A stretch of DNA of 42,253 nucleotides from Caulobacteraceae bacterium. Its GTDB lineage: Bacteria; Pseudomonadota; Alphaproteobacteria; Caulobacterales; Caulobacteraceae. The stretch lies in contig DAIDGR010000058.1 in the NCBI GenBank assembly GCA_027452265.1, positions 2,501 to 44,753 of the forward strand. The letters are read 5' to 3'. A program made the position numbers and the translations under genes. The notes below the pieces were generated by a model. The model was given only the letters and a program-made list of their open reading frames with translations. It was not told where the DNA came from and searched no databases. Below are positions 42,168 through 42,253 of this stretch, piece after piece (the first letter of the stretch is position 1; every line of letters starts with the position of its first letter).

Positions 42168-42253
42168 ATGCGCGCGGAGATCGTCAGTCCGTGGCGGGAC
42201 ACCCTGGCCGGCGCCCGGGCCGAGCATGTGCTGCGGGCCTGCGTCCACTGCGG
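42168..42253 (+). CDS. glcF: Glycolate oxidase iron-sulfur subunit GlcF, N-terminal fragment
   Basis: Only 28 codons are inside the window. The peptide, starting MRAEIVSPWRDT and ending ACVHCG, holds the first Cys residues (C-x2-C) of a ferredoxin-type cluster, and the position after glcE fits glcF. An AAAGG site lies 4 bases before the ATG at 42168. Confidence 0.9.
   Translation, partial: MRAEIVSPWRDTLAGARAEHVLRACVHC

Noticed and set aside
1-42253. CRISPR arrays, insertion sequences, prophage genes, rRNA or selenocysteine signals
   Set aside because: No spaced direct repeats, transposase or phage motifs were seen; the glutathione peroxidase uses an ordinary Cys codon at its active site.

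Overview
The window is a very GC-rich, gene-dense chromosomal segment. It looks alphaproteobacterial, most likely from the Caulobacterales (a Caulobacter or Phenylobacterium relative). This rests on the codon bias, the protein types (class II DAHP synthase, gamma-type carbonic anhydrase, a SWIB protein, a tricorn-like S41 protease, GlcDEF), promoters of the TTGAC/TTGTCG plus TATAGA kind, and short intergenic palindromic elements. The assignment is by pattern recognition; no database search was made.

Layout. 1-5.6 kb (minus strand): start of a CBS-domain gene, a rhomboid protease, a GMC oxidoreductase, the lipid II flippase MurJ, an enoyl-CoA hydratase and a gamma-carbonic anhydrase. 5.7-8.4 kb: a small putative gene, a PhoH ATPase, UppP and a methyltransferase. 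8.5-11.1 kb (plus strand): rmlC-rmlB-rmlA for a dTDP-4-keto-6-deoxy sugar, with no rmlD in the window. 11.1-18.7 kb: a Cys glutathione peroxidase, a Gfo/Idh/MocA oxidoreductase, a DUF429-like unknown, class II DAHP synthase, glutathione reductase, GlmU and phosphoglycolate phosphatase. 18.8-20 kb: tRNA-Val(CAC) with its promoter, then a DUF1778-GNAT toxin-antitoxin pair. 20-26.4 kb: a secreted PEBP-like protein, a large tricorn-like protease, an aldo/keto reductase and a nitronate-monooxygenase-like flavoprotein. 26.5-30.2 kb: two tandem palindromic elements, a GntR/FCD regulator, two overlapping GT4 glycosyltransferases and a strong terminator. 30.2-36.1 kb (all minus): SWIB protein, single-chain E1-like thiamine-diphosphate enzyme, superoxide dismutase, a shortened type I pantothenate kinase and a GH13 alpha-glucosidase. 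36.4-42.25 kb: a DUF35-thiolase pair, an amidase, and glycolate oxidase glcD-glcE-glcF, with glcF cut by the window end.

How the genes fit together. Several concern the cell envelope: murJ, uppP, glmU, rmlCBA, the methyltransferase and two glycosyltransferases. Others concern oxidative stress: Gpx, Gor and Sod. Phosphoglycolate phosphatase and glycolate oxidase, though far apart, could together handle phosphoglycolate. Most of the window is ordinary core or semi-core genome. I see no insertion sequence, prophage, CRISPR array or rRNA. I did not find a convincing new multi-gene system. The points most worth a second look are the truncated pantothenate kinase with an internal 12-bp repeat, the orphan E1-like enzyme, the flavoprotein lacking the expected histidine, the DUF429-like protein, the DUF35-thiolase pair, the tRNA-adjacent toxin-antitoxin pair and several small DNA repeats and dyads.
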